This document shows, in pieces, positions 1-9,373 of a stretch of 64,000 nt of DNA (positions are counted from its first letter, which is position 1; each line of letters starts with the position of its first letter). Both the position numbers and the translations under genes were made by a program. Below the pieces are notes generated by a model that had not been told where the DNA came from, searched no databases, and saw nothing but the letters and a program-made list of their open reading frames with translations. The stretch is from Bacteroidota bacterium (GTDB taxonomy: Bacteria; Bacteroidota; Bacteroidia; Bacteroidales; CAIWKO01), in assembly GCA_037133915.1 (NCBI GenBank), contig JBAXND010000011.1:1-64000 (forward strand), in the 5' to 3' direction.

Positions 1-2
1 CA

Positions 3-2057
3 AAATATTACTGGCGCGCAAGAGCCCGTCATTCGGTTGATACAACGCAATGGACTTCAATTTGGTATTTTACAACAACCGATCAGCTTACCCTGGTTAG
101 CCCAAGTAACGGGGCAACCGGTATTGCCATTGCTCCCATGCTTGACTGGTCGTCCTTAAGTGGTATAACAGGATATCAATATCGGTACAGCACCAATAAT
201 AATATGAGTGCAGCAATATACGGGACAACATCAAGCAGCTACAGTTATGTTTATCTTTCCGGACTTGCTTATGGTACGACTTATTATTGGCAGGCAAGGG
301 CGTTCCATACTCAGGATTCGACTCAGTGGACCGCAAGCTGGAATTTCACAACGACTTTTCAGATGCCCACTGCACCAACACTTATAAGCCCGGCTAACGG
401 CAGCACAAATATTGCGCTTACCGGCACCGGATTCCAATGGAGCTCTGTCAGCGGAGCAACATTATATGAATATGCGTATGCCGACAATTCACAATTTAAC
501 AATGCCATCACAACAAGTACATCAGTGCTGACCGGCAACAGCGGCGCATTGCAGGGAAGCACAACCTACTACTGGAAAGTGAGGGCATCAAATGGTTTCG
601 GATATTCGCCATGGTCAACGGTATGGTCGTTTACTACGGTAATACAATACAATGTAGCGCCAACGCTGATAAGCCCGCCGAACAACACGGTAAATATTGC
701 GATTTCAGGCACCACGCTGCAATGGTCATCAATAAACGGAGCTACTGTTTATGAATACCAGCTTGCTCTTGATTCGCTGTTTACAGGACCACAGACAGGG
801 ACAACATCGCTTCAATCAGCTTTGACAGGCGGTTTGCAAACTGCCGCAACGTATTACTGGAAGGTAAAAGCGGGCAACGGCAATACCTGGAGCCCATGGT
901 CAGTAGTATGGCACTTTTCAACTATCAATCCCATGCCGACAGCACCAAGCCTAATAAGTCCTCCGGATAATTCCACTAATATTCCATTAGCAGGAACGGG
1001 GCTGCAATGGTCGTCTGTTGCAGGCGCTACAACATACAACTACCAATATTCAACGGACTCATTATTCGCAACGGCTATCTCAGGAAATACGTCTGCATTA
1101 ACGACGTCGACTGCAGCACTGAGTGCAACAACAACATATTTCTGGAGAGTTCGTGCAAGCAATGGCACAAATTATTCGCCATGGTCGGTGGTGTGGTCAT
1201 TTACAACACTTACACCGAGTCTGGCAGCGCCAGTGCTTATCAGCCCGGCCGATAGTGCGACAGGTATTCCTACATCCGGAGCATCCTATCAGTGGTCTTC
1301 TGTTTCGGGAGCAACATTCTACGAATATCAATACGATATTGATTCCTTCTTCACAGCCCCTGTAGTAAATACTACTTCGAATAACAGTGCCACCTCTGCA
1401 TCCTTACAGGCGAGCACTGTTTACTTCTGGCGCGTAAGAGCCGGCGATGGAACTATTTATTCACCATGGAGCACAGTATGGTCATACACAACCGCCAATC
1501 TTGTTCTTGCAGCACCGCTGCTGACAAGCCCTTCAGACAATTTAACCAATATACCGATAACAGGTACAAGCCTGCAATGGCAAGGAGTATCGGGAGCCAC
1601 GTTCTATGAAAGCATGTACGACACTGATTCCCTGTTTACAAATCCGGTAAACGGAAATACAGGAAATTTAAACATTTCAACACTTACGCTTCTTTCAAAC
1701 ACACAATATTTCTGGAAAGTAAGGGCCGGCAATGGATTGATATACTCGCCATGGTCTGAGATTTGGTCGTTCATTACAGAACCTGCAACAGGGATTCAAA
1801 TAACTTCGGCACAAGGTAAAGTACTTGTTTACCCGAATCCATCGCAGGGAAATTTCAGTGTTCAAATACCTGATGCATCGGTCGGAACGTCACAAATCAT
1901 CATCACAGATTTGATGGGCAAAATTGTTTTCATAAGTGATTATTTTATTGACAACACCATTGAATTTAAATTGCAAAATCTGAGCAATGGTACCTATATA
2001 CTTGCATACTGGAGAGGAACGGAAAAAATTACGAAGCCGATAATCATCGCCCGATAG
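3..2057 (+). CDS. Secreted fibronectin type III-like repeat protein with T9SS sorting domain (5'-truncated)
   Basis: The frame is open from the left edge, so the N-terminus and signal peptide lie outside the window; the first Met in frame (138) is inside a repeat and is not the start. Six full modules of about 90 residues and the tail of a seventh are visible. Each begins with a LISP..N.T.I motif, has a QWSSV.GAT.YEY core and a TYYWKVRA strand, and ends in YSPWS..WSFTT. Spacing and strand pattern fit fibronectin III-like beta sandwiches. The last ~85 residues are a type A T9SS sorting domain (YPNPSQGNF, then GKIV, then LSNGTYIL). I infer a surface-exposed adhesin or scaffold; no catalytic motif is seen. 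A bidirectional terminator lies right after the stop. Confidence 0.85.
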   Translation, partial: KYYWRARARHSVDTTQWTSIWYFTTTDQLTLVSPSNGATGIAIAPMLDWSSLSGITGYQYRYSTNNNMSAAIYGTTSSSYSYVYLSGLAYGTTYYWQARAFHTQDSTQWTASWNFTTTFQMPTAPTLISPANGSTNIALTGTGFQWSSVSGATLYEYAYADNSQFNNAITTSTSVLTGNSGALQGSTTYYWKVRASNGFGYSPWSTVWSFTTVIQYNVAPTLISPPNNTVNIAISGTTLQWSSINGATVYEYQLALDSLFTGPQTGTTSLQSALTGGLQTAATYYWKVKAGNGNTWSPWSVVWHFSTINPMPTAPSLISPPDNSTNIPLAGTGLQWSSVAGATTYNYQYSTDSLFATAISGNTSALTTSTAALSATTTYFWRVRASNGTNYSPWSVVWSFTTLTPSLAAPVLISPADSATGIPTSGASYQWSSVSGATFYEYQYDIDSFFTAPVVNTTSNNSATSASLQASTVYFWRVRAGDGTIYSPWSTVWSYTTANLVLAAPLLTSPSDNLTNIPITGTSLQWQGVSGATFYESMYDTDSLFTNPVNGNTGNLNISTLTLLSNTQYFWKVRAGNGLIYSPWSEIWSFITEPATGIQITSAQGKVLVYPNPSQGNFSVQIPDASVGTSQIIITDLMGKIVFISDYFIDNTIEFKLQNLSNGTYILAYWRGTEKITKPIIIAR

Positions 2058-2073
2058 AAATTTTCAGCACAAT

Positions 2074-2114
2074 AAAAAAGGGGAATGCAGAAACGCTGCA
2101 CTCCCCTTTTTTTT
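2074..2114. terminator. Bidirectional Rho-independent terminator
   Basis: An A6-GGGG-A-N-TGCAG arm pairs with CTGCA-N-T-CCCC-T8, with a five-base loop. Because A and T tracts flank the stem it can end both the plus-strand surface-protein gene and the minus-strand Rh gene, which converge here. Confidence 0.85.
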
Positions 2115-2130
2115 TACTTCTTGAAATTAC

Positions 2131-3294
2131 TTAATCGCCTTCCACAAATTCCTCGGCATCCACATAAACTTCTTTACGTTTGCCCATGAATGAGATGAGC
2201 TTTCCGGTGATTACGCCACAAATAATTGAAATGAGGACTGTAATGAGAATTCCACCGAGTTGGTTACCTGCATCCAGACCGTGCACAATGGGAATAGCAG
2301 CGAGACCGCCAAAAATACCGGGCATGCCATGAAGATTGGTAACGCCGCAAGTATCTACAGCTTTTAACAGTTTTTTCTGACGCTCACTTACAAGTGCAAA
2401 ACCGACAGTTGAAATTGCACCGGCCAGTATACCAATAATAATTGCGGAGCCGTGACCGGCTTTATCGCACGTGGAGCCGATAGCAACACCTCCGGCCAAT
2501 GCCGCGTTTGCAATATCAGCAATACTTATTTTTCCGCGAATAGCAACAGAAAGCAGATACGTTGCAAGCGTACTACCGCAAAGCGCAAAGAATACGTTAA
2601 TAACGGTATGCGGAATGGCTTCAACAGGAACAAGTGCCGCACAGAAACTCGGCCAAAACAGCCACAGCACCAGACTTCCCAGCATTGAATAGCGGTCGCT
2701 GGTCGCATCTGATTCAACCGGTGCATCAATCTCATTTTTTCGGGTGAGTGAAAGAGAAGCTCCGATTCCAAATAATGCGCCAAAAGCATGAATTACAATA
2801 GAACCGCCGGTATCAGCCACATTATGATTCAGAATATGGAAACAATCGTTGATAACAATCCATTCATTCAGTTTATAGGCAGGGATAAAAAGGAGGGCAA
2901 GAATGATATACTGGTACATTTTAAGACGGCCGAGTACTGCGCCCGCAGCAATAAGAAGAGATGCCGCAGCAAATTCGGCGAGAATAAGTTTTTCAATTTC
3001 ACCCTTTTCACCACCCATGATATTATAACCGCTGAGCAAATAATACAAGGGTAAGGATACACTAACAACAAGAACGGTTGCTGTGAGTGCTGAGCGCCCG
3101 TATCGTTTTACAAATACCATCAGAAAACCGAAGCCAAGCAGCAGCATGGCCATGATATGGATGGCGCGTTCATACTTTTGAACGTCAAGAATGGAAGAAA
3201 TGTTGTTTACACCGGTGTCCTGCGCAAATGCGGCACCCAAGGTTCCGAACAACAACAGTGCTGTAACGAAGATGGTTTTAAAAGTTCTGCTCAT
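2131..3294 (-). CDS. Rh-type ammonia channel (Amt/Rh family)
   Basis: A 387-residue polytopic membrane protein moving ammonia or ammonium (possibly CO2) across the inner membrane. The signatures are those of Rhesus proteins rather than classical Amt: DTGGSIVIHAFGALFG (Asp161, His169), LWLFWPSF near residue 210, and DTCGVTNLHGMPGIFGG (His322). The two pore histidines are present. The start at 3294 is chosen because it gives a clean cleavable signal peptide ending AAFAQ and because a -7 box (3364-3371) lies upstream; a longer frame to 3366 would overlap that box. Bacterial Amt genes often sit beside a PII gene (glnK); none is here. Cleavable signal peptides are known in some Amt proteins. Confidence 0.88.
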   Translation of the reverse strand: MSRTFKTIFVTALLLFGTLGAAFAQDTGVNNISSILDVQKYERAIHIMAMLLLGFGFLMVFVKRYGRSALTATVLVVSVSLPLYYLLSGYNIMGGEKGEIEKLILAEFAAASLLIAAGAVLGRLKMYQYIILALLFIPAYKLNEWIVINDCFHILNHNVADTGGSIVIHAFGALFGIGASLSLTRKNEIDAPVESDATSDRYSMLGSLVLWLFWPSFCAALVPVEAIPHTVINVFFALCGSTLATYLLSVAIRGKISIADIANAALAGGVAIGSTCDKAGHGSAIIIGILAGAISTVGFALVSERQKKLLKAVDTCGVTNLHGMPGIFGGLAAIPIVHGLDAGNQLGGILITVLISIICGVITGKLISFMGKRKEVYVDAEEFVEGD

Positions 3295-3363
3295 GTTGGT
3301 TTGTGTGGTTTGGTAGATTGATTTGAATAAATAATTTCTTAAAAACCAATGAATTTTACTTCG

Positions 3364-3371
3364 CAAATATA
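3364..3371 (-). promoter_or_regulatory. -7 box TATATTTG for the Rh gene
   Basis: Exact match to the Bacteroidota -7 consensus TAnnTTTG on the minus strand, predicting a leader of about 65 nt before the ATG at 3294. Confidence 0.6.
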
Positions 3372-3466
3372 ATTTTTTATTTAAGATTTCATTGTTTTAC
3401 TGATAGTTGTTTTCTTATTTATTTTTCCACAATGTTCCGATACTCTATAAGTATAAAACGTATAAC

Positions 3467-3494
3467 AAAAAAACCGGCTCTAAGGCCGGTTTCA
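3467..3494 (-). terminator. Rho-independent terminator
   Basis: AACCGGC / GCCGGTT stem with a short loop, followed on the minus strand by a T run. It lies just downstream of the trypsin-like protease gene. Confidence 0.8.
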
Positions 3495-3516
3495 AAAACC
3501 AAACTATCCAATACTT

Positions 3517-4719
3517 CTACTTTTTAATAAAACATCTCATGGTTGTGTTCGTACCGTCTGATATGGTGAGGCAATAAAAACCGGGACATAATCTACTGAT
3601 ATCAATATTCTTATTTTGCGTATGAGATTCAGCGTTAGTTTCAATAAGCTGTTTACCACTCAAATCAAAAACTTTTATGCTATATTCTAAATGCTTTAAG
3701 TTAAAATTACAGGTTATGAACTCCTCAGCCGGATTGGGGAAAACGTTGCATGTAATCGCTGATTTTGCATCATTTTCTGCAACACTGTTAATTTCAGTAT
3801 TAATATCACCAAACATGTCGCCCGTAATCCGAACATGCCCCGTGCCATTGACAGAGCTGTAATGAGACAAAATGGCGTATACATACCGGTTATTTGAACC
3901 GTCTTTATAATACGAACCGCTGCCGCTTTGGCCACCATAACAGTATTTATTAAAGTACAGAAGTTTTGTCATCACCTGATCATATGTACCATACCAATAA
4001 TACATCAAAGAGCCGTCATAGGGTGTTTCTGCAGGATAACCCGGATTATGGAATGTATTGGTCTGGAAAAAGGCATCATCATTATACCCATATCCCAGCC
4101 AGCCTGTTGAAGTCCCTATATCGCTGTTAAGCTTGATATAACCCATATCCCAGTTAAAATCGCCTGAGTTTGTCCATCCTGTCCATGAGAACATATTACT
4201 GGCATAAGAATTTCCGTAAGGTTGGTTTCCGCTGTAATAGCCCGGTACCACTTCAATACTTGTGGCCCACCCGCCTTCGGCACTTGAATAAACGCAGTGA
4301 CCGGCAGTAAGCACATAGCGCGAATTAACCAATATCCCGGAGCCCACAAACTGATTTGAGCTCGGAAAAGTCATAAACAGCTTCACAACCGCCCGCCACG
4401 GATAAGTTGTAGTTGGACTTACTTCAGTAAGATCGTTAAAGTTTTTGGCACCAATTATCTCATCCGCAACCTCTGCATCTGCCGGAATAAAAGGTTCTGA
4501 TGTTTCACCACCTATTTTTGGGTTGTGCTTCACGGTATCGATAATGGTTGCTTTTCCGGTAACGACATCATACCCGATAAAATAGTGTTCATTACCGGAT
4601 GGCGCTGTTGGTGGTGACCATCGCGGCATGGGCATTGGAACAAAGCTACTGTGATCGCCGGTTTGAGCGAAGATAAAATATGGCAACAGTGCCAGCACGA
4701 ATAGTACAAGTTTTTTCAT
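3517..4719 (-). CDS. Secreted trypsin-like serine protease with T9SS sorting domain
   Basis: 400 residues. A signal peptide (MKKLVLF...FIFAQ) fixes the start at 4719, not the longer frame to 4833, and a -7 box lies 39 nt upstream. The chymotrypsin-fold triad is visible: His141 in LTAGHC, Asp191 in NWDMGY, Ser265 in GGQSGSG. This pattern resembles S1B / glutamyl-endopeptidase-like enzymes. Residues ~85-100 may be a propeptide. The C-terminus is a type A T9SS sorting domain (NVFPNPAEEF, DLSGKQL, LCPGFYCL), so the enzyme should be exported across the outer membrane. Own promoter and own terminator make it monocistronic. Cleavage specificity cannot be told from the sequence. Confidence 0.88.
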   Translation of the reverse strand: MKKLVLFVLALLPYFIFAQTGDHSSFVPMPMPRWSPPTAPSGNEHYFIGYDVVTGKATIIDTVKHNPKIGGETSEPFIPADAEVADEIIGAKNFNDLTEVSPTTTYPWRAVVKLFMTFPSSNQFVGSGILVNSRYVLTAGHCVYSSAEGGWATSIEVVPGYYSGNQPYGNSYASNMFSWTGWTNSGDFNWDMGYIKLNSDIGTSTGWLGYGYNDDAFFQTNTFHNPGYPAETPYDGSLMYYWYGTYDQVMTKLLYFNKYCYGGQSGSGSYYKDGSNNRYVYAILSHYSSVNGTGHVRITGDMFGDINTEINSVAENDAKSAITCNVFPNPAEEFITCNFNLKHLEYSIKVFDLSGKQLIETNAESHTQNKNIDISRLCPGFYCLTISDGTNTTMRCFIKK

Positions 4720-4757
4720 TTTCCGAAAATTAATTGTTTTTATATTCCTTCCTTTAA

Positions 4758-4765
4758 CAAATATA
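4758..4765 (-). promoter_or_regulatory. -7 box TATATTTG for the serine protease
   Basis: Exact TAnnTTTG match on the minus strand; predicted leader of roughly 33 nt to the ATG at 4719. Confidence 0.6.
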
Positions 4766-4915
4766 ACAAATAATAAAAGTTTGCGCAACACAATTATACC
4801 ACTGTAAATCATAACCTCCGGGGGATTTCTCATTAATGAGGCAAAACGTCCGGCATTGACTTAGGCTTGTGCTTACTCATTTCATAAATCAGGCATAAAT
4901 CTTCATTTAATTAAG

Positions 4916-4923
4916 TAGTTTTG
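4916..4923 (+). promoter_or_regulatory. -7 box TAGTTTTG for mfd
   Basis: Exact TAnnTTTG match 23 nt before the TTG start of mfd. It leaves a leader of about 17 nt, so a start further upstream is unlikely. Confidence 0.6.
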
Positions 4924-4946
4924 CATACGCAAAAAATGATGTCAAA

Positions 4947-7900
4947 TTGGAAATCAGGGAACTTACCGGCATTTACACAGAAGATTTACGGGTCAAGGCA
5001 TTAAGTGCACAGATTGAAGAAGGTTCTGGCAAAAAATTCCGGCTCAATGGACTGACAGCTTCAGCACAGGCGGTTATTGTTTCATCAGTTTTTGATGCTA
5101 TTAAAGGTGTCCATCTGATTGTTCATGACGACAGAGAATCAGCTGCGTATTTTTTTAACGACCTGGAAAACCTGCTTGGTGAGCAAAATGCAGATTTTTT
5201 CAGGAAAAATGTGTTGTTTTACCCTTCATCATTTACCCGCAGCGGCGATTTTTCTCAGACCGACAATACCTCTGTCCTGCTTCGCACTGAAGCACTCAAC
5301 AAGATTCAATCAGGACGTAAAGGACTTTTAGTTGTAAGTTGGCCCGAAGCAATCAGTGAAAAAGTTGTAAAAAAACACTTCTTTGATAAGAACACGCTTC
5401 GAATTAAAATTGGCGATAAACTTTCAATTGACTTTGTTTCTGATATTTTCACCGAGTATCATTTTGAACGAATGGATTTCGTTGTAGCACCCGGTCAATA
5501 TTCGGTTCGGGGCGGTATTGTTGATGTTTATTCATTTTCAAATGATAAGCCCTACAGGATTGAATTTGATGGCGATATCATAGGTTCACTGCGTTCATTT
5601 GACCCTGCCAGCCAGTTGTCTATTGACACTTTGGATCATATTAAAGTAGTGCCCGACATTCAAAACCCGGAATATATTTCCAACGCCGAACCACTGTGGT
5701 CATTTTTACCTTCAGGCACCATAACATGGTTCAATGATATTTTGTTTTGCGCCGAGCGTATTGATGCATTTATTGAAAAAGCAACATTGTATCAACCGCT
5801 CGAAGACGAAGAACTCCCAAAAGATTTTATTACGCGCTTCGTTAATGGAAACGAGATGCTGCAGGGCTTCAAAGATTTCACCGTTATTGAATCAGGGCGG
5901 CGTTTTTTCTTCGAAAGCCCGGTTGAAATCCAGTTTAACATCAAGCCTCAGCCTTCGTTCAATAAAAACTTCGACCTTCTCATCGAAGATTTAAAATCAC
6001 ACGCAACCAAAGGATATAAAAATATTATTTGTTCCGATTCAAAGAATCAATTAGACCGCATCTGGCGCATCATTGACGATATAGTTAAAACCCGTGCACC
6101 GCAGGGTGTTCTAACCTTCGACATGATGAATACCGCCATTCATGAAGGGTTCATTGATCATGATCTAAGAATTTGCTGTTATACCGATCACCAGATTTTT
6201 GACCGCTACCACCGCTTCAGGCTGATGGATAAATTTAACAGCAAGGAAGCCGTTACCCTTAAAGAAATTTATAATCTCAAACCGGGCGATTATGTAACGC
6301 ATATCGACCATGGCGTTGGTCGTTACGGGGGTCTTGAAAAGGTTGTTGCAAACGGAAAAGAACAAGAAGTTATTCGGATTGTATACGCCAACAACGACCT
6401 GCTCTATGTGAGCATTCACTCACTTCACCGTATCTCAAAATATGTAAACAAAGAAGGAACGCCGCCTACGTTGAACCGTCTTGGTTCAAACGCATGGAAC
6501 AAGCTTAAAAATAAGACCAAACAGAAGGTAAAGGATATTGCCCGCGACCTTATTAAATTATATGCCGAGCGTAAAAAAGCAGAAGGCTTTGCCTTTGCGC
6601 CCGACACTTACCTGCAACATGAGCTTGAGGCATCCTTCATTTATCAGGATACTCCCGACCAGATAAAAGCAACCGCCGATGTCAAAAAAGACATGCAGGC
6701 CGAATGCCCCATGGACCGATTAATATGTGGCGATGTAGGTTTTGGAAAAACAGAAGTGGCGATACGCGCGGCATTTAAAAGTGTTAACGACAGTAAGCAA
6801 GTCGCAGTTCTGGTACCAACAACTATACTTGCATTACAGCATTTCAAAACCTTCAGCGACCGGTTGAAAGAGTTTCCATGCAATGTAGAATACATCAACC
6901 GCTTCCGAAGCGCCAAAGAGCAAAAAGAAATTCTGAAACAGGTTGAAAGCGGCAGAATAGATATCCTGATAGGCACACATCGTATTGTGAGTCAGGATGT
7001 TAAATTCAAAGAACTTGGGCTGCTCATTATTGATGAAGAACAAAAATTCGGTGTAGCGGTAAAAGAAAAACTACGGAAGATGAAAGTGAACGTAGACACA
7101 CTCACGCTCACGGCAACCCCAATTCCGCGCACATTGCAATTTTCATTGATGGGAGCACGCGACCTCTCGGTAATAACGACACCACCACCCAACCGATATC
7201 CGGTTCAAACAGAACTGCGCACATTCAGTGAAGAAATGATTCGTGAAGCCATTATGCATGAAGTATCGAGGGGCGGTCAGGTGTTCTTTGTGCACAACAG
7301 GGTTCAGAACATTCAGGATGTGGCTGATCTTATCAGTAAATTATGTCCCGGATTAAAGGTTATTACAGGGCACGGACAAATGGACGGGAAAAAGCTGGAA
7401 GAAACGATGCTCGCCTTTATTGAAGGATATTACGATGTGTTGGTTTCTACGACTATCATTGAATCGGGACTTGATATTCCGAATGTTAATACCATATTTA
7501 TTAACGAAGCACAAAACTACGGCCTCAGTGATTTGCATCAATTAAGAGGACGAGTTGGCCGTTCGAACCGTAAAGCATTTTGCTATCTGCTCACGCCACC
7601 ATTGAGCGTTCTTACTGAAGATGCTCGTAAACGGCTTAAGGCAATTGAGGAGTTCTCCGACCTTGGGAGCGGATTCAACATCGCCATGCGCGACCTTGAT
7701 ATCCGGGGCGCAGGGAATATTCTGGGTGGTGAACAAAGCGGATTTATTTCGGAAATTGGATTTGAGATGTATCATAAAATTCTTGATGAGGCAATTTCAG
7801 AACTTAAAGAAACCGATTTTAAAGATCTTTTTAATGACGAGAAACCGGATACTCGTTTTGTAAAAGATTGCCTGATTGAAACAGATCTCGAGATTCTCAT

Positions 7901-8318
7901 CCCTGATTCGTATATTTCGAATATTTCTGAACGCCTCATTTTGTACAAGGAACTCGACAGCGTAAGCGATGAAAGCGCCCTGCAACAATTTGCTGCAAGG
8001 CTCGACGACCGCTTCGGACCGATGCCACCGCAAACAGAAGAACTGTTGAATACGCTGCGTTTACGATGGATTGCGTCTCGTGCAGGAATGGAAAAAATTG
8101 TCTTGCGAAACAACCAATTCTCAGGATATTTTGTATACAATCAGGCGTCGCCTTATTACCAGTCGCCCACATTCACAACGGTTCTTAAATACATTCAGTC
8201 ACACCCATCGTATTGCAGAATTAAAGAACAAAACAATAAACTAATCCTCACGATGAAGAATATCAGCGGCATTTCGCAAGCACTGAAAATACTGGGACCG
8301 CTTGCATCAGAAGTCTAG
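4947..8318 (+). CDS. mfd: Transcription-repair coupling factor Mfd
   Basis: 1123 residues. Mfd removes RNA polymerase stalled at DNA lesions and recruits UvrA. Domains in order: a UvrB-like N-terminal part (~1-330), a CarD-like RNA polymerase interaction domain (~445-500, GDYVTHIDHGVGRY), a RecG-like translocase with Walker A GDVGFGKTEV near residue 595, DEEQ near 697 and the TRG region through QLRGRVGRS near 870, and a C-terminal D7 domain. Length matches the family. The start is a TTG: the next upstream in-frame stop is at 4908 and no ATG or GTG lies between. Two ATGs at 4936 and 4939 are out of frame. The cytoplasmic repair role is certain from the motifs. Confidence 0.97.
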   Translation: MEIRELTGIYTEDLRVKALSAQIEEGSGKKFRLNGLTASAQAVIVSSVFDAIKGVHLIVHDDRESAAYFFNDLENLLGEQNADFFRKNVLFYPSSFTRSGDFSQTDNTSVLLRTEALNKIQSGRKGLLVVSWPEAISEKVVKKHFFDKNTLRIKIGDKLSIDFVSDIFTEYHFERMDFVVAPGQYSVRGGIVDVYSFSNDKPYRIEFDGDIIGSLRSFDPASQLSIDTLDHIKVVPDIQNPEYISNAEPLWSFLPSGTITWFNDILFCAERIDAFIEKATLYQPLEDEELPKDFITRFVNGNEMLQGFKDFTVIESGRRFFFESPVEIQFNIKPQPSFNKNFDLLIEDLKSHATKGYKNIICSDSKNQLDRIWRIIDDIVKTRAPQGVLTFDMMNTAIHEGFIDHDLRICCYTDHQIFDRYHRFRLMDKFNSKEAVTLKEIYNLKPGDYVTHIDHGVGRYGGLEKVVANGKEQEVIRIVYANNDLLYVSIHSLHRISKYVNKEGTPPTLNRLGSNAWNKLKNKTKQKVKDIARDLIKLYAERKKAEGFAFAPDTYLQHELEASFIYQDTPDQIKATADVKKDMQAECPMDRLICGDVGFGKTEVAIRAAFKSVNDSKQVAVLVPTTILALQHFKTFSDRLKEFPCNVEYINRFRSAKEQKEILKQVESGRIDILIGTHRIVSQDVKFKELGLLIIDEEQKFGVAVKEKLRKMKVNVDTLTLTATPIPRTLQFSLMGARDLSVITTPPPNRYPVQTELRTFSEEMIREAIMHEVSRGGQVFFVHNRVQNIQDVADLISKLCPGLKVITGHGQMDGKKLEETMLAFIEGYYDVLVSTTIIESGLDIPNVNTIFINEAQNYGLSDLHQLRGRVGRSNRKAFCYLLTPPLSVLTEDARKRLKAIEEFSDLGSGFNIAMRDLDIRGAGNILGGEQSGFISEIGFEMYHKILDEAISELKETDFKDLFNDEKPDTRFVKDCLIETDLEILIPDSYISNISERLILYKELDSVSDESALQQFAARLDDRFGPMPPQTEELLNTLRLRWIASRAGMEKIVLRNNQFSGYFVYNQASPYYQSPTFTTVLKYIQSHPSYCRIKEQNNKLILTMKNISGISQALKILGPLASEV

Positions 8319-8333
8319 CTGCAGGCAATAATA

Positions 8334-8358
8334 CACACTTCGGTGTTATCGGTCTTTT
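8334..8358 (+). terminator. Possible weak terminator after mfd
   Basis: ACAC-TTCG-GTGT, a short stem with a stable UUCG tetraloop, followed 8 nt later by a T5 run. The stem is only 4 bp, so this is tentative. Confidence 0.3.
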
Positions 8359-8361
8359 TAC

Positions 8362-8369
8362 TAAATTTG
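8362..8369 (+). promoter_or_regulatory. -7 box TAAATTTG
   Basis: Exact TAnnTTTG match 17 nt upstream of the dehydrogenase ATG (8387), predicting a leader of about 12 nt. Confidence 0.6.
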
Positions 8370-8386
8370 CACTACAATCTGATAAC

Positions 8387-9340
8387 ATGTCTCAGCAGAA
8401 AAAAAAAGTATTGTTTGTTTGCACACCACATTGCGTATTACAGCAGACACTTGAAAAAGCCGGATTCAGCTGTGATATGCACTCATGCATGAGCATAACA
8501 GAAGTCAAGCATATAATTCACAACTATTGTGGTATTATTGTCAACAGTCGATTTACACTTGACCGCGATTTTATAGATGCCGCTACCAATCTGAATTTTA
8601 TAGGCCGCATTGGGGCTGGAATGGAATCTATTGATGTAGAATATGCAAAAAGCAGAGGAATCAAGTGTTTCAATTCGCCTGAAGGAAATCGCGACGCTGT
8701 AGGCGAACATGCACTCGGTATGTTGCTCATGCTTTTGAACCGCCTGAATATATCCGACCGCGAAGTACGTGAAGGAAAATGGATTCGAGAAGAAAACCGC
8801 GGACACGAGATTAAAAATAAAACCGTTGCCATTATTGGTTATGGAAATATGGGAAGTGCATTTGCGCAGCGTTTGCGGGGTTTTGAAGCAAAGGTCATCG
8901 CCTATGATAAATACAAAAACAATTTCTCGAATGAATTTGTTACTGAAGTGTGCATGGCCGATGTTTTTGAAAAAGCAGACATCGTAAGTTTACATGTTCC
9001 CCTCACAGAAGAGACCAAATATCTTGTAAGCGAAGCATGGCTTCAATCATTCAGAAAAAACATATACCTCATCAATACAGCTCGCGGCAAGGTTGTCGAC
9101 ACTGCCGATCTCGTAAATGGCCTCCAATCGGGCAAAGTAAAAGGTGCAGCTCTTGATGTTATCGAATTTGAAGGAGCCGGATTTGAGACCATGGATTTCA
9201 CTTCATTACCGGAATCATTTCAATATTTGACATCTTCAGAGAATGTAGTGCTGAGCCCGCACATTGCAGGATGGACGGAGGAATCGAAGCTTAAATTATC
9301 TTCGGTACTTGCAGAGAAAATTATTTTAGAATTCAAATGA
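8387..9340 (+). CDS. D-isomer-specific 2-hydroxyacid dehydrogenase
   Basis: 317 residues, a cytoplasmic NAD-dependent oxidoreductase. Seen: N-terminal catalytic-domain motif GRIGAGMESID, Rossmann motif GYGNMGSA near residue 150, SLHVPLTEET, the substrate-binding Arg in NTARGKVVD near 233, ALDVIEFE, and the catalytic His in SPHIAGWTEES near 290. Length fits the SerA/GyaR core without an ACT domain. Substrate is not determinable; 3-phosphoglycerate, glyoxylate or hydroxypyruvate are candidates, and the neighbouring phosphofructokinase gives only weak support for a glycolytic link. Both this gene and pfk have their own -7 boxes, so they need not be cotranscribed. Confidence 0.88.
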   Translation: MSQQKKKVLFVCTPHCVLQQTLEKAGFSCDMHSCMSITEVKHIIHNYCGIIVNSRFTLDRDFIDAATNLNFIGRIGAGMESIDVEYAKSRGIKCFNSPEGNRDAVGEHALGMLLMLLNRLNISDREVREGKWIREENRGHEIKNKTVAIIGYGNMGSAFAQRLRGFEAKVIAYDKYKNNFSNEFVTEVCMADVFEKADIVSLHVPLTEETKYLVSEAWLQSFRKNIYLINTARGKVVDTADLVNGLQSGKVKGAALDVIEFEGAGFETMDFTSLPESFQYLTSSENVVLSPHIAGWTEESKLKLSSVLAEKIILEFK

Positions 9341-9345
9341 AAATT

Positions 9346-9353
9346 TATATTTG
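9346..9353 (+). promoter_or_regulatory. -7 box TATATTTG for phosphofructokinase
   Basis: Exact TAnnTTTG match, 20 nt before the ATG at 9374; it starts 6 nt after the dehydrogenase stop. Confidence 0.6.
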
Positions 9354-9373
9354 TACTGATTTAACTTCAAATT

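Noticed and set aside
7772..8140. 122-residue minus-strand frame inside mfd
   Set aside because: Antisense shadow within the conserved C-terminal part of Mfd.
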